Shown here one piece after another: positions 34,125-42,251 of a DNA stretch of 64,000 bases. The notes under the pieces are model-generated. The model saw nothing but the letters and a program-made list of their open reading frames with translations, was not told the origin of the DNA and searched no databases. Source of the stretch: Streptomyces collinus. GTDB taxonomy: Bacteria; Actinomycetota; Actinomycetes; Streptomycetales; Streptomycetaceae. The stretch covers positions 8,494,001 to 8,558,000 of the forward strand of contig NZ_CP133771.1 in NCBI RefSeq assembly GCF_031348265.1, read 5' to 3'. Positions within the stretch are counted from its first letter, which is position 1; every line of letters begins with the position of its first letter. Made by a program: the position numbers and the translations under genes.

Positions 34125-34165
34125 CCGCGCCCCGGCCCAGGGACACACCCTGGGCCGGGGCGCGG
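34125..34165 (-). terminator. Strong terminator downstream of the DUF4232-like gene
   Basis: A perfect 18-bp GC-rich stem (34125-34142 with 34148-34165) with loop ACACA begins 15 bases past the minus-strand stop codon and insulates the methyltransferase gene. Confidence 0.9.
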
Positions 34166-34180
34166 CTGGTGCCGGAGCCG

Positions 34181-34708
34181 TCAGGCGGAGAAGGGAACCG
34201 CGTCGTCGGGGTCGGCGTGCCAGTTGGTGGCGATGGGCCGGTCGACCGTGGCGGTCTCGGGGAGCGCGAGGGTGACGGCGTTGCTCTCGTCGCCCGCGAC
34301 GGCGAGGTGGAGGAAGCCGAACTCCCTGCCGTGGTCGTTGTTCGTGGTCTTCGGGTTGATGCCGGCGTACGCGGCGGTGGAGCCGGACACGGTGACCCTG
34401 TCGCTGACGGCGTGCTCGGCCGGCGACACCTCGGTGTCGGCGGAGGAGCCGAAGGAGGCGGAGGGGAAGACGCCCTCCAGGTAACAGGTCACGCCGGACT
34501 TGGCCTTGGCGGTGACGAGGAAGTAGCCGCCCGCCTGCGTCTTCAGGCTGACCTTGTAGGTCAGGTCCTTGGTCACGCAGGCCCGCACGGCGGTGCTTCG
34601 GCTGTCGGCGGTGGCCGTGGCCGGGGCGGTCGCGGTGGCGGTGATGGCCACCGCGGCGACCGCGGCCAGAGCGAGGCGGGCGGACGGGGCGGCAAAGCGC
34701 GAGCGCAT
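34181..34708 (-). CDS. Secreted DUF4232-like protein
   Basis: This 175-residue exported protein starts at ATG 34708 behind GGAG. Residues 1-34 form an Ala-rich Sec signal. The mature domain has the DUF4232 layout: a first cysteine in RACVTKDLTYKV, then GGYFLVTAKAKSGVTCYLEG with the second cysteine and the conserved Leu-x-Gly. Further strands of a beta-sandwich follow and it ends in DPDDAVPFSA. DUF4232 proteins are abundant in Streptomyces secretomes, some as lipoproteins, and their role is unknown. There is no lipobox here, so it should be released. A strong hairpin follows. Confidence 0.8.
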   Translation of the reverse strand: MRSRFAAPSARLALAAVAAVAITATATAPATATADSRSTAVRACVTKDLTYKVSLKTQAGGYFLVTAKAKSGVTCYLEGVFPSASFGSSADTEVSPAEHAVSDRVTVSGSTAAYAGINPKTTNNDHGREFGFLHLAVAGDESNAVTLALPETATVDRPIATNWHADPDDAVPFSA

Positions 34709-34899
34709 TCGAGATCTCCATGGTGCGAAGTGGGTTGTCCGGCAAGCCGCTCGGACGACCTCAGCCTGTTCCGCGACGCGTCCCAGCCGCCACACAAGAG
34801 GGTCACTTCGGGACGCCGGAACGCTGGAACGGGCGCTGACCAGCACAGATGCCAGCTGCCTGGAACGGCATGCCGGGACGCGGAGGAGCGATCGGCCTC

Positions 34900-35868
34900 C
34901 TACGTGTCTGCGTACCGGGCGGCCATCGCGGCGGCGCGGTCGCGCAGGGCGGTGCGCAACGCCCCCGGAGCCAGGGCTTCCGCGTCCGTGCCGAGCTGCC
35001 ACAGTGCCCACTCGGCGTGTCGTAGATCCTGGAACGTCACCTCCAGCCGCAGTCGGCCGTCGGCGTCGAGTTCCGCGGTGCGGACGGCCACCGCGCTGCC
35101 CAGCAGTTCTTCCCGCCGCTTCGGGTCCACCCGTACCAGCACGGCGATGTGGTCACCGGACAAAAACTGGGCGCAGCGTTCCCGCCAGATCCGGTCCAGA
35201 TCGACCCGGTCCGGTCGCTGCGCGGTTTCGGGGAGTTCCTCGGCCGCGAGCACCCGCGACAACCGGTAGGTGCGGTCCGCGCCGGATCTCGTGGCCAGCA
35301 AGTAGCCCCGGTCGCGCACGGTTACCAGGCCGATCGGGTCCACCGTGCGCCACTGCGGTGACTGGCCCGTGGCCGCGTAGTGGACGCGCAGTTTGTGTCC
35401 GGCGAGCACCGCGCGCCGGATCTCGACCATGGTCGCTTCGGGGATCTCATCGGTGACCGCCCGGCGTGAGAGCAGGTCGGTCTCCGGCTCGACGAGGAAT
35501 CGCCGGGCCGCGTGGCTCGCGGTGGTCTGATGGCTTTCGGGCAGTGCGTCGACCACCTTGCGCATGGCCGAAGCGAGCGCCGAGCCGAGGCCGAACGCCT
35601 GCTCACCGCGCCCCGATCCGGCGGTCAGCAGCGCAAGGGCCTCGTCGTGGTTCAGGCCGGTGAGCTCGGTCCGGAAACCGGGCAGCAGCGCGAACCCGCC
35701 GTGCCGGCCGCGTTCGGCGTACACCGGGACCCCGGCCGCCGACAGCGCCTCGATGTCGCGCAGCACCGTACGGGTGGACACCTCCAGCTCGCGGGCCAGC
35801 GTGTCCGCGGTCAGCCGACCGCGCTGACGCAGCAGCAGCACCAAGGAGACCAGCCGATCGGCGCGCAT
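34900..35868 (-). CDS. WYL-domain transcriptional regulator (YafY/DeoR-like)
   Basis: This 322-residue regulator has an N-terminal helix-turn-helix (LLRQRGRLTADTLARELEVS, then RTVLRDIEALSAAGVPVYAE). It has a central WYL domain (about 140-230, with HKLRVHYAATGQSPQWRTVD and LLATRSGADRTYRLSRVLA) and the C-terminal WCX extension. WYL regulators sense nucleic acids or small ligands and often control DNA-damage or defence genes. The start is leaderless: TAAGGT lies six bases before the ATG. It diverges from a RidA gene 130 bases away, which is its most likely target. Confidence 0.9.
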   Translation of the reverse strand: MRADRLVSLVLLLRQRGRLTADTLARELEVSTRTVLRDIEALSAAGVPVYAERGRHGGFALLPGFRTELTGLNHDEALALLTAGSGRGEQAFGLGSALASAMRKVVDALPESHQTTASHAARRFLVEPETDLLSRRAVTDEIPEATMVEIRRAVLAGHKLRVHYAATGQSPQWRTVDPIGLVTVRDRGYLLATRSGADRTYRLSRVLAAEELPETAQRPDRVDLDRIWRERCAQFLSGDHIAVLVRVDPKRREELLGSAVAVRTAELDADGRLRLEVTFQDLRHAEWALWQLGTDAEALAPGALRTALRDRAAAMAARYADT

Positions 35869-35874
35869 ACGGGG

Positions 35875-35880
35875 ACCTTA
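35875..35880 (-). promoter_or_regulatory. -10 box of a probable leaderless promoter (WYL regulator)
   Basis: On the minus strand TAAGGT ends six bases before the ATG at 35868, with no Shine-Dalgarno in between. Confidence 0.45.
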
Positions 35881-35998
35881 ACGAATACATGACCAAGGGT
35901 GTCGTGATTCGTTGGAAGGCTCTCCAGCAGCGACGTCGACGACGGTGGCACCCGCGCCGATGGACGTACGCCATCCCCATGACCCGAATGGAGCGGAT

Positions 35999-36400
35999 GT
36001 GGCAGTGGAACGAACGGCGATCAACCCGGTGACCTGGTCGGCCGGGATGGGATTCAACCAGGGTGAGGTCGTCTCCGAGCACACCCGGACCCTGTACTGC
36101 TCCGGACAGACCGCGATGGGCGGCGACGGCAAGCCCCGGCACGACGGTGACATGGCCGCACAGCTGGCGCTGAGCCTCGACAACCTGGAGGCCGTGCTCG
36201 GCGAGGCCGGCATGTCCCTCGCGAACCTCGTCCGGCTCAACGTCTACACCACCGACGTCGATCTGCTGTTCCCGCACTACGGAGTGCTGGCGTCGCGGCT
36301 GGGCGCCGCCGGGGTGGCACCGGCCACCACGATGCTCGGGGTGACGCGGCTGGCCGTCCCCGGTCAGATGGTGGAACTTGAGGGAACCGCCGTCGCGTGA
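35999..36400 (+). CDS. RidA-family protein
   Basis: This 133-residue cytosolic protein uses the GTG at 35999, which has GGAG at the right distance. RidA-type proteins hydrolyse reactive enamine/imine intermediates formed by PLP enzymes. The fold is recognised from TLYCSGQTAMGGDGKPRHDG, the helix QLALSLDNLEAVLGEAGMSL, and LVRLNVYTTDVDLLFPHYGV. The usual active-site arginine of archetypal RidA, in a C-terminal NCRVEIE-type motif, is not evident, since the C-terminus reads QMVELEGTAVA. It therefore belongs to one of the Rid-like subgroups of uncertain activity. Its divergent neighbour is a WYL regulator. Confidence 0.85.
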   Translation: MAVERTAINPVTWSAGMGFNQGEVVSEHTRTLYCSGQTAMGGDGKPRHDGDMAAQLALSLDNLEAVLGEAGMSLANLVRLNVYTTDVDLLFPHYGVLASRLGAAGVAPATTMLGVTRLAVPGQMVELEGTAVA

Positions 36401-36474
36401 CGCGACCTCGCCCCCTCGTGCTGCCCGTGCCGGCCACAACGCACCGGCACGTGCAGCGGGCAGGTGGGTGATGG

Positions 36475-36704
36475 GTGATGCTCAGAATGGTGACGATCGG
36501 CGTCTACGGCTTCGACCGCGGCTCCTTCCTGCGAGCTCGCACCGACCACCGAACTGCGCCGGCCCCAGGACGCCGAGGACGCCGAGAACGCCGTCCAGGG
36601 TCGGCAAACGCTCGCGCCGCGAACCGGCCCTACCGAAAATCCGGTGGGTCCTTCGCCATGGGTGAGTCACAATTCCCGGGGAATCGGGGCGAGGGGGAGC
36701 TTGG
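36475..36704 (+). pseudogene. DUF488 N-terminal remnant in a 304-bp gap
   Basis: The ATG at 36478 begins MLRMVTIGVYGFDRGSFLRA, matching the start of DUF488-family proteins (VTIGVYGFD with a Ser/Phe-rich helix after it). The similarity then stops and the sequence becomes Arg/Pro-rich without a family match, so only about 20 codons of the gene survive. The rest of the gap (36401-36704) shows only the GAGGGGGAG ribosome site of the next gene. Confidence 0.45.
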
Positions 36705-37748
36705 TTGGACGTGTTCGCGTGTGCCGGGTGCGGCACGGAGTTGACTGCGCCGGTGTCCCGAGTGGCCCTCCCGGTCCACACCCATCACGGGGGATGGGAG
36801 GAACTTCATCCTCCGCTGATGGAGCCCGCGACGTACGCCGTCGACCCCCGGCCCACCGGACCGCCGTGGCGGTTGTGGGAGGAGGCCGGAGAGGACGCGG
36901 CTGCCCGGCAGGGCGTGTACGCGCCGGTGTACTCCGTCTCCTTCGGCGCACGGAACAGGATCGTCATCGCTCCCGGAGACTCCCGGTCCATGGCCCTGAT
37001 ACCCGAGAAGTGCGAGGGCTACTGCCGGGGTGTGGACGGCCGAAACGGCCCCAACCTGGCGTGCGAGGGGTGCGGGCGGGCCGTGGCGACCCGCATGGAC
37101 GACTGCGGAATGTGGCAGACGGTGTGGCTGGAGCCCGACGCGGTCGTACGCCACCCTTCGGGACTCCCCGCCGGTCCGCCTCCCGACTGGGACGAGCTGG
37201 AGCGCCCCGAGCACCGCGTCCCACCGGTCGAACCCGACGGGTCGTGGAGCCGTCGCTGGGAGGCGGCGCTCGGGGTCGCGCTGGCCCACCTCGTGGCAGC
37301 CACTGAGGACCGCCCCGTGATCCTTCCCGCCGGCCCCGTCACCGAGCTGCTCGGCCACGCCGTCGGCCGGTACCTGCCAGCCGGGCCCGATGCCCGTACC
37401 GTGGGGCTGGCCGGTCCGGGAATCCGCACGCCCCACCCTCGTCCCGACGTCCTCCTCGTCCCCCGGCACCCCCTCACGGGCACACCCTGGCGCCCACCCG
37501 GCGACGATGGGGTCTTGGTGCCGCTGGACAGCGGGGTCTGGGCGTACCTCGCCCACCAGGGCGAGACCTCACCGATGCCCGCGACCGGGGTGCTTCCGGA
37601 CGGAGTCCTGCGCGACGACTATCCCCTGCCGCCGCGCCCCTGGTGCCCGCTGACGCCCCACCACCGCGCCTTCGAGTACACCCTGGTCGGCCTGCCCGCC
37701 ATACGCACCCCCCGGCTGCGCAGGTACCACGACGCGCACCGGTCATGA
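36705..37748 (+). CDS. Uncharacterised protein with zinc-ribbon-like cysteines
   Basis: This 347-residue protein starts at the TTG at 36705, spaced correctly from GGGGGAG; the GTG two codons later is a weaker option. The N-terminus FACAGCGTELTAPVSRVALP holds a CxxC knuckle. A further set, EGYCRGVDGRNGPNLACEGC, contributes more cysteines, so one or two zinc sites are likely. The central part is Pro/Asp-rich and the C-terminus ends with APTPHHRAFEYTL-like and RTPRLRRYHDAH phrases. No signal or membrane segment is present. I recognise it only as an actinomycete protein without assigned function. Confidence 0.7.
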   Translation: MDVFACAGCGTELTAPVSRVALPVHTHHGGWEELHPPLMEPATYAVDPRPTGPPWRLWEEAGEDAAARQGVYAPVYSVSFGARNRIVIAPGDSRSMALIPEKCEGYCRGVDGRNGPNLACEGCGRAVATRMDDCGMWQTVWLEPDAVVRHPSGLPAGPPPDWDELERPEHRVPPVEPDGSWSRRWEAALGVALAHLVAATEDRPVILPAGPVTELLGHAVGRYLPAGPDARTVGLAGPGIRTPHPRPDVLLVPRHPLTGTPWRPPGDDGVLVPLDSGVWAYLAHQGETSPMPATGVLPDGVLRDDYPLPPRPWCPLTPHHRAFEYTLVGLPAIRTPRLRRYHDAHRS

Positions 37749-37854
37749 ACGTCTGAGGGGGCGTCCACAGCGCCGCGATCGCAGCGGCCCGCTCATCATT
37801 CGGTTCGGATCTCAGGTCTCTTTGATCCGCCGGGACCCTCTTGGTGGTTCTACC

Positions 37855-38322
37855 TCACACGGCCCACGGGTCGGTGATCTGCCTGAGCAGGGTGAGCGCT
37901 TCCCGCAGCTGCTTCATCCGCCGCTTGCCCAGGTGTTCCTCCCACTCCCTCTCCACCTCGGCCACCACCGCGTCGGCGACCTCCTTGGCCGCCCAGGCCT
38001 TCTCCGCTCCGCGGACGAGGCGGGCCCGCTTGTCGGTCGGGTCGGGCACCCGGGTGACGTAGCCCGCCTTCTCCAGCTGGTCGACGAGGAAGCCCGCGGT
38101 CTGCTTGGTGATCTGGGCTTGTTCGGCCAGCTCGGTGAGGCGCGTGCCCTCCGGGCCGATGCGTTGCATGACCCGGGCCTGGGCGGGCGTGAAGTCGTCG
38201 AAACCGGCCTCGGCGAGCGCGGCGAAGACTCGGTTCTCCAGGGCCCGGTAGGGCAGGAACAGGAGCACCCCCGTGTTCAGGTCGCTCTCCGTCGCCGGCG
38301 TCGGCTCGCTTCCCGCACCCAT
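37855..38322 (-). CDS. MarR-family transcriptional regulator
   Basis: This 155-residue winged-helix repressor has the MarR core: TPAQARVMQRIGPEGTRLTE, recognition helix QITKQTAGFLVDQLEKAGYV and the wing RVPDPTDKRARLV. Flanking helices form the dimer interface (NRVFAALAEAGF at the start, LREALTLLRQITDP at the end). It is divergent from a mycothiol-dependent isomerase-like gene. A perfect palindrome, TAGTCAG-N5-CTGACTA, lies in the 87-bp gap, so it probably regulates both its own gene and that enzyme. The ligand is unknown. Confidence 0.9.
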   Translation of the reverse strand: MGAGSEPTPATESDLNTGVLLFLPYRALENRVFAALAEAGFDDFTPAQARVMQRIGPEGTRLTELAEQAQITKQTAGFLVDQLEKAGYVTRVPDPTDKRARLVRGAEKAWAAKEVADAVVAEVEREWEEHLGKRRMKQLREALTLLRQITDPWAV

Positions 38323-38351
38323 GGCCGTGGATACCCCGCTCCTCTTGACAT

Positions 38352-38370
38352 TAGTCAGCTTCCCTGACTA
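38352..38370. promoter_or_regulatory. MarR operator palindrome
   Basis: TAGTCAG (38352-38358) and CTGACTA (38364-38370) form a perfect 19-bp inverted repeat in the gap between the divergent MarR and isomerase-like genes. TTGACA lies at 38344-38349, and a further TGGTCAG half-site follows at 38374-38380. Confidence 0.78.
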
Positions 38371-38409
38371 CTTTGGTCAGAGAAGCTTACCATTTGGGTG
38401 GGTGATGTC

Positions 38410-38976
38410 GTGAGTGCAGTGCTGGACACCGACGAGCTCTGGCGGATCGTCGACCAGGAGCGGACGAGCCTGGCCGACCTGCTGGACGGCTTGAGCCCCG
38501 AGGGATGGGAGACGCGCACGCGGTGCGGTGACTGGCGAGTGCGGGACGTGGCCGCGCATCTGAACTCGGCGGTGCGCGAAGGGGCGCTGCCCGTCGCCGA
38601 GATCGCCGCCCACCTCCGCTCGATCGTCGGCTCCCGCCGCCTGGCGCCCACCACCTCGCCCCGCGAGCCGCTCCTCGACCTCCTCGTCCATGGGCAGGAC
38701 ATCGCCCTGGCGCTCGGCCGGACGCGCCGGATGCCCCCTGCCGCCGCCCGTGACGCCGCCGACCGGGTGTGGACCATGCGCATCCCGCCCCGCCCGTGGC
38801 CCCTGCCGAAGGCCCGGCTCGTCGCCACCGACATCGAGTTCACGCGCGGGGCCGGCCCGGAGGTCCGCGGCCCGATCGCGGCCCTTCTCCTGCTGCTCAC
38901 CGGCCGCCAGGAAGCGGCCCGGGAGTGGGCCGAACGCGCCGGGGAGTCATGGACGGGGGTCGCGACTTCCCGGTGA
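38410..38976 (+). CDS. Mycothiol-dependent maleylpyruvate isomerase/DinB-like family protein
   Basis: This roughly 188-residue cytosolic protein starts at GTG 38410, with 38398 an alternative four codons earlier. The four-helix DinB-like fold is recognised from TSLADLLDGLSPEGWETRTR, CGDWRVRDVAAHLN (with the metal-binding His) and LLDLLVHGQDIALALG with the second His. This TIGR03083-type family uses mycothiol for thiol-dependent isomerisation or detoxification, and most members have unknown substrates. The upstream MarR operator suggests induction by a reactive compound. It is followed by a truncated NTF2-like gene on the other strand. Confidence 0.82.
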   Translation: MSAVLDTDELWRIVDQERTSLADLLDGLSPEGWETRTRCGDWRVRDVAAHLNSAVREGALPVAEIAAHLRSIVGSRRLAPTTSPREPLLDLLVHGQDIALALGRTRRMPPAAARDAADRVWTMRIPPRPWPLPKARLVATDIEFTRGAGPEVRGPIAALLLLLTGRQEAAREWAERAGESWTGVATSR

Positions 38977-39037
38977 GGCACCGAAGGGCGAGAGCGTCCG
39001 GCGCAGGTCGCGGACTACCGGTCGGGGGCGGGCACTC

Positions 39038-39160
39038 TCACCCGGGCTCGTTGCGCGACCAGAGCGCCCGGCGGGGAGAGGCGTCTCCGTTGTGCAGGGC
39101 GAGCTCCGCCTCGTACAGGGCGGTGGTGACCCACGCCAGGAAGTCGTCACGGTGGGTCAT
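39038..39160 (-). pseudogene. Truncated SnoaL/NTF2-like gene (N-terminal 40 codons)
   Basis: An ATG at 39160 opens a 40-codon frame reading TTALYEAELALHNGDASPRR followed by ALWSRNEPG and a stop. The phrase AxHxGDxxPxxxLWSRxEPV is the first helix and loop of SnoaL/DUF4440-type NTF2-like proteins, which normally run to about 130 residues. The family match ends exactly where the stop comes, so the gene is truncated. It lies between the isomerase-like and dienelactone hydrolase genes. Confidence 0.55.
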
Positions 39161-39211
39161 GCCTTCATGATGAGCCCGGGCCTGTGCGCCGGTCGCGATG
39201 TCGAGCGGGTG

Positions 39212-39961
39212 TCAGCCGACGGCCAGCGTGCGTCCGAGGAGGGGAAGCAACCGGTCCCAGTGCCGTCGCAGCGCCTTCGGGTCGAAGGCGTCGGTGTCGG
39301 ACATCGTGAAGCCGTGGACGGTGCCGGGATAGATCTCGGAGGTGTAAGAGACCCCCGCGGCATCCAATGCACCGTTGAGCTCGCCGAGCGCCTCGGGCGT
39401 CAGGTCGGATGCGGCGTGACCGAGCAGCACCTCGGCGGTGAGCCCGGACAGGAGGCGGTGCAGACCCTCGGGCCCGTCGGCCGCCACGGGGCCGTGAAAC
39501 CCGGCGACGGCGGCGACCAGGCCGGGACGGGCCGCGGCGGTGCGCATCGCCAGGAGGCCGCCGATGCAGTAGCCGGTCACCGCCACCGGCCCGGCCCCGA
39601 CCTCGGGCCGGGTGGTGAGGAACCGGAGGTAGGCGGCGGCGTCACTCAGGACGCGTTCGGTGCCGTGCGCCTCGATCATGGGCATCAGCCGGGCGAAGAT
39701 CGCGGGCCGGGCCTCTTCCCCGATGTGCTCGGGAAGTTCGATGACCGGAGCCGGGCCGTGCCGGTAGAAGACGTTGGGGACGAGCACGTAGTACCCGTGC
39801 CCGGCGAGTTCGCGGGCCATCTCCCGCAGCACGGGCCGGATGCCGAAACCGTCGGGGTACATCAGCACCCCGGGGTGCCGTTCGCCGTCGTCGGGATGGG
39901 CGGCGAAGGCGTCGGCCCGGCCGTCCTCGGTGGGGATCAGCAGTGTCTTGGTGGGCAACAT
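39212..39961 (-). CDS. Dienelactone hydrolase-family alpha/beta hydrolase
   Basis: This 249-residue cytosolic hydrolase starts at ATG 39961. The DLH fold is shown by GVLMYPDGFGIRPVLREMAR, the cysteine nucleophile elbow GYCIGG (Cys in place of Ser, as in true dienelactone hydrolases), and the C-terminal catalytic His in YPGTVHGFTM. The acid is probably the Asp in LLGHAASDLTPE. It opens lactone or ester rings in aromatic degradation; the physiological substrate is unknown. It is divergent from a MarR gene with a palindrome in between, so it is probably regulated by that protein. Confidence 0.9.
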   Translation of the reverse strand: MLPTKTLLIPTEDGRADAFAAHPDDGERHPGVLMYPDGFGIRPVLREMARELAGHGYYVLVPNVFYRHGPAPVIELPEHIGEEARPAIFARLMPMIEAHGTERVLSDAAAYLRFLTTRPEVGAGPVAVTGYCIGGLLAMRTAAARPGLVAAVAGFHGPVAADGPEGLHRLLSGLTAEVLLGHAASDLTPEALGELNGALDAAGVSYTSEIYPGTVHGFTMSDTDAFDPKALRRHWDRLLPLLGRTLAVG

Positions 39962-40028
39962 CGTCCCGTCGTGAAAGCACTCAACTGGCGTTGGTCGCAC
40001 TGACGTTCTGGCTCGGCGAACGTACATC

Positions 40029-40057
40029 GTTAGTGGGACTAACACAACGGGTAGGGT
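40029..40057. promoter_or_regulatory. MarR operator and leaderless promoter
   Basis: GTTAGT-GGG-ACTAAC (40029-40043) is a perfect inverted repeat. TAGGGT (40052-40057) is a -10 box ending seven bases before the GTG start of the MarR gene, and the left operator arm lies where the -35 should be. There is no Shine-Dalgarno. Confidence 0.65.
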
Positions 40058-40064
40058 CGGTGCC

Positions 40065-40547
40065 GTGACCAGAGCCGAAGCAGCCGACCTGCCCGATGAC
40101 GGCGCCCTCCGGACGCCCGACAGGCTGCGCCGGCAGGCCGGCCGACTGCTGTCGCACCTGACCACCCGGTCGGACCGGCTGATCACCGAGGGCCTGGCCG
40201 AGGCCGATGCCCGCAAGTGGCACTACGCCGTGCTCGCCTCACTGCACGAGTACGGGCCGGCCAGCCAGGCGGAGCTGAGCAGACGCTCCGGCATCTACCG
40301 CAGCGACATGGTGGGCGTGCTGAACGAACTGGCAGAGCGTGACCTCGTCGAGCGGGCGCCGGATCCCGACGACCGGCGCCGCAACGTCATCACGATCTCC
40401 GCCCGGGGCCGCCGCCACCTGCGCCGCCTGGACCACGTCCTGGACGACCTCCACGACCGGCTCCTCGCACCGCTGAGCCGGGCCGAACGCGACCAGTTCG
40501 TGCAGCTGCTCACTCGCTTGCTGGACCACCACACCCGGGGCTCCTGA
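40065..40547 (+). CDS. MarR-family transcriptional regulator
   Basis: This 160-residue winged-helix regulator begins at a leaderless GTG. The DNA-binding core is clear: VLASLHEYGPASQAELSRRS, GIYRSDMVGVLNELAERDLV and the wing ERAPDPDDRRRNVI. Dimer helices flank it. Its palindrome at 40029-40043 overlaps its own promoter and faces the divergent dienelactone hydrolase gene, so it should repress both until an aromatic or lactone ligand binds. It is separate in sequence from the MarR at 37.9 kb. Confidence 0.9.
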   Translation: MTRAEAADLPDDGALRTPDRLRRQAGRLLSHLTTRSDRLITEGLAEADARKWHYAVLASLHEYGPASQAELSRRSGIYRSDMVGVLNELAERDLVERAPDPDDRRRNVITISARGRRHLRRLDHVLDDLHDRLLAPLSRAERDQFVQLLTRLLDHHTRGS

Positions 40548-40607
40548 GCCGCCCCGACCCGCACGGCGGATGATCTCCCCGGCCGCTCGTCCCTCATACC
40601 CGTGTGT

Positions 40608-40613
40608 CAGGAT
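40608..40613 (+). promoter_or_regulatory. -10-like box of a probable leaderless promoter (methyltransferase)
   Basis: CAGGAT ends seven bases before the ATG at 40621 and there is no Shine-Dalgarno. Confidence 0.35.
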
Positions 40614-40620
40614 GCTCGGC

Positions 40621-41388
40621 ATGTCGGGTCGTGCCCTGAGCTTCGGAGGGGTCGCGGAAGCCTACGAGCGCTTCCGGCCCGGGTACCCCGTGGAGCTGTT
40701 CGAGATGGTGACGGCGTACGCGGGCCGCCCGGTTCGGACCGCCCTCGAGATCGGTGCCGGGACGGGGAAGGCAACCCGGCTGTTCGCCCGGCGGGGGATC
40801 GCGGTCACCGCGACCGAGCCCGACGGGTCCATGCTCGCCGAGCTGCGCAAGCACGTGCCGGCGAACGTCACCACGGTGCAGACCGCGTTCGAGGGCCTGC
40901 GGCCGGGGGAGCGCTACGGGCTGGTCTACGCGGCGGCAGCGCTGCACTGGACGAACCCGGAGGGCCGGTGGCCACGCGTCGCCGCGCTACTGGAGCCGGG
41001 TGGTGTGTTCGCCTCGTTCGGCGGGCCGTTCCGGCTGACCGACCCGGCCGTGCGGGAAGCCGTCCACGCGGCGAGGGCACCGTTCCTGGAGAGCGACGAG
41101 ATTCCGTCCCCCGACGGGACCCCTCCCGGTCATGAGATGCAGTGGCCCGGGAGCGAGCTGCAACGGTCCGAGTGGTTCACCGATGTCCGACAGGCCGTGA
41201 TCGAACGGCAGGTGACGATGACCGCCCGCGACTACGTCGGGCAACTGTCCACCGTCTCGGCCTATCTCGTTCTGCCGGCCTCGGTGCGAGATCAGGTGTT
41301 CAGCCGGATCCGGCAGGTCCTCCCGGACACGGTCGAGATGACCTCCGACATCACCGTCCACCTCGCGCGCCGGAGCCACGAGGCCTGA
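40621..41388 (+). CDS. Class I SAM-dependent methyltransferase
   Basis: This 255-residue cytosolic enzyme opens with FGGVAEAYERFRPGYPVEL, typical of UbiE-like methyltransferases of actinomycetes. The SAM motif ALEIGAGTGKATRLFARRG is at about residues 41-59, followed by VTATEPDGSMLAEL and LYAAAALHWTNPE (motif IV region, with His-Trp). LLEPGGVFASFGGPFR is the post-motif. The C-terminal half forms the substrate cap. The substrate is unknown. The start is probably leaderless. It follows the MarR gene by 73 bases in the same direction but has its own -10-like sequence. Confidence 0.88.
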   Translation: MSGRALSFGGVAEAYERFRPGYPVELFEMVTAYAGRPVRTALEIGAGTGKATRLFARRGIAVTATEPDGSMLAELRKHVPANVTTVQTAFEGLRPGERYGLVYAAAALHWTNPEGRWPRVAALLEPGGVFASFGGPFRLTDPAVREAVHAARAPFLESDEIPSPDGTPPGHEMQWPGSELQRSEWFTDVRQAVIERQVTMTARDYVGQLSTVSAYLVLPASVRDQVFSRIRQVLPDTVEMTSDITVHLARRSHEA

Positions 41389-41502
41389 ACGAGGCCACCA
41401 CCGTCGGCCTGTACGCCCCCCATGGCCCGAGTCTCTCGCAAGACACCTGATACCCTGCGATCTTCGCCGGTCATCCGGTCGGAGTCCCCCTTGCAGGTCG
41501 CC

Positions 41503-42219
41503 ATGTCCCGCCACCAACAGCAGCTCGCATCAGCGCTCGACGCCCTGGACCGCGCCTTCGCCTCGGAAGAACCCTTCCCCGTCAGCGGATGCACGTACTG
41601 CTACGGCGACGAGGGTCTGGCCGAACTCTCCGGACCGCTCGACCTGATAACCGACGACCTGCTGTGCGCCGTGGCAGCGGAAGTCCCCAGCCACTGGGAC
41701 GACTTCCCCCGCCTCTACCGCCGCCTCGCCCCGCGCATCGTCCGCAGCGCCGTCACCGGCCGTCTCCATGTCGACGAGAACCTCATCGCCTCACGCCTGG
41801 TCGCAGCGGAATGGACCACCTGGGACGCGCCCTTGGCCGGCGCACTTCACGACGTCTGGGCCGTCTGGTGGCACGCCACCCTGCACAGCCGTCCCGGTCC
41901 CGTCTCCGTCAGGGATACCCTCAGCCTCATCACCGTCGCCACCGGAGCCCTGCGCCCCTGGCTGGACATCTGGACCGCCACCCGCACCGACGCCGCCGAC
42001 GCGCAACTGGCCGATTTCATCGACGACGTGCTGGTCGAGTACGAGATCACCGAACTGCACATGGGCTTCTACGACGAGTACGACGCCTCCGCCGAGCTGC
42101 TGAGCTGGCTGCTGACCGAGGTGCGCGACCGCGCCGACGACGCCCGCCTCGACGAGCCGTACCTCGTCTCACACCACCGTCCGGGCGTGGCCGCGAGGCG
42201 GGAAATCGGCGAGGGCTGA
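41503..42219 (+). CDS. Uncharacterised protein
   Basis: This 238-residue soluble protein is assigned to ATG 41503 because the 27 codons upstream to another ATG at 41422 look non-coding. It opens with MSRHQQQLASALDALDRAF and holds a CxxC in SGCTYCYGDEGLAELSGPL. Aromatic helices follow: PSHWDDFPRLYRRLAPRI and ALHDVWAVWWHATLHSR. The C-terminus is acidic. There is no signal or membrane segment. I recognise it as a recurrent Streptomyces protein without known role; the CxxC could bind a metal or be redox active. Confidence 0.7.
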   Translation: MSRHQQQLASALDALDRAFASEEPFPVSGCTYCYGDEGLAELSGPLDLITDDLLCAVAAEVPSHWDDFPRLYRRLAPRIVRSAVTGRLHVDENLIASRLVAAEWTTWDAPLAGALHDVWAVWWHATLHSRPGPVSVRDTLSLITVATGALRPWLDIWTATRTDAADAQLADFIDDVLVEYEITELHMGFYDEYDASAELLSWLLTEVRDRADDARLDEPYLVSHHRPGVAARREIGEG

Positions 42220-42251
42220 TAGGCGGCGCGGATCGGGGTACCTGCGTCGGC

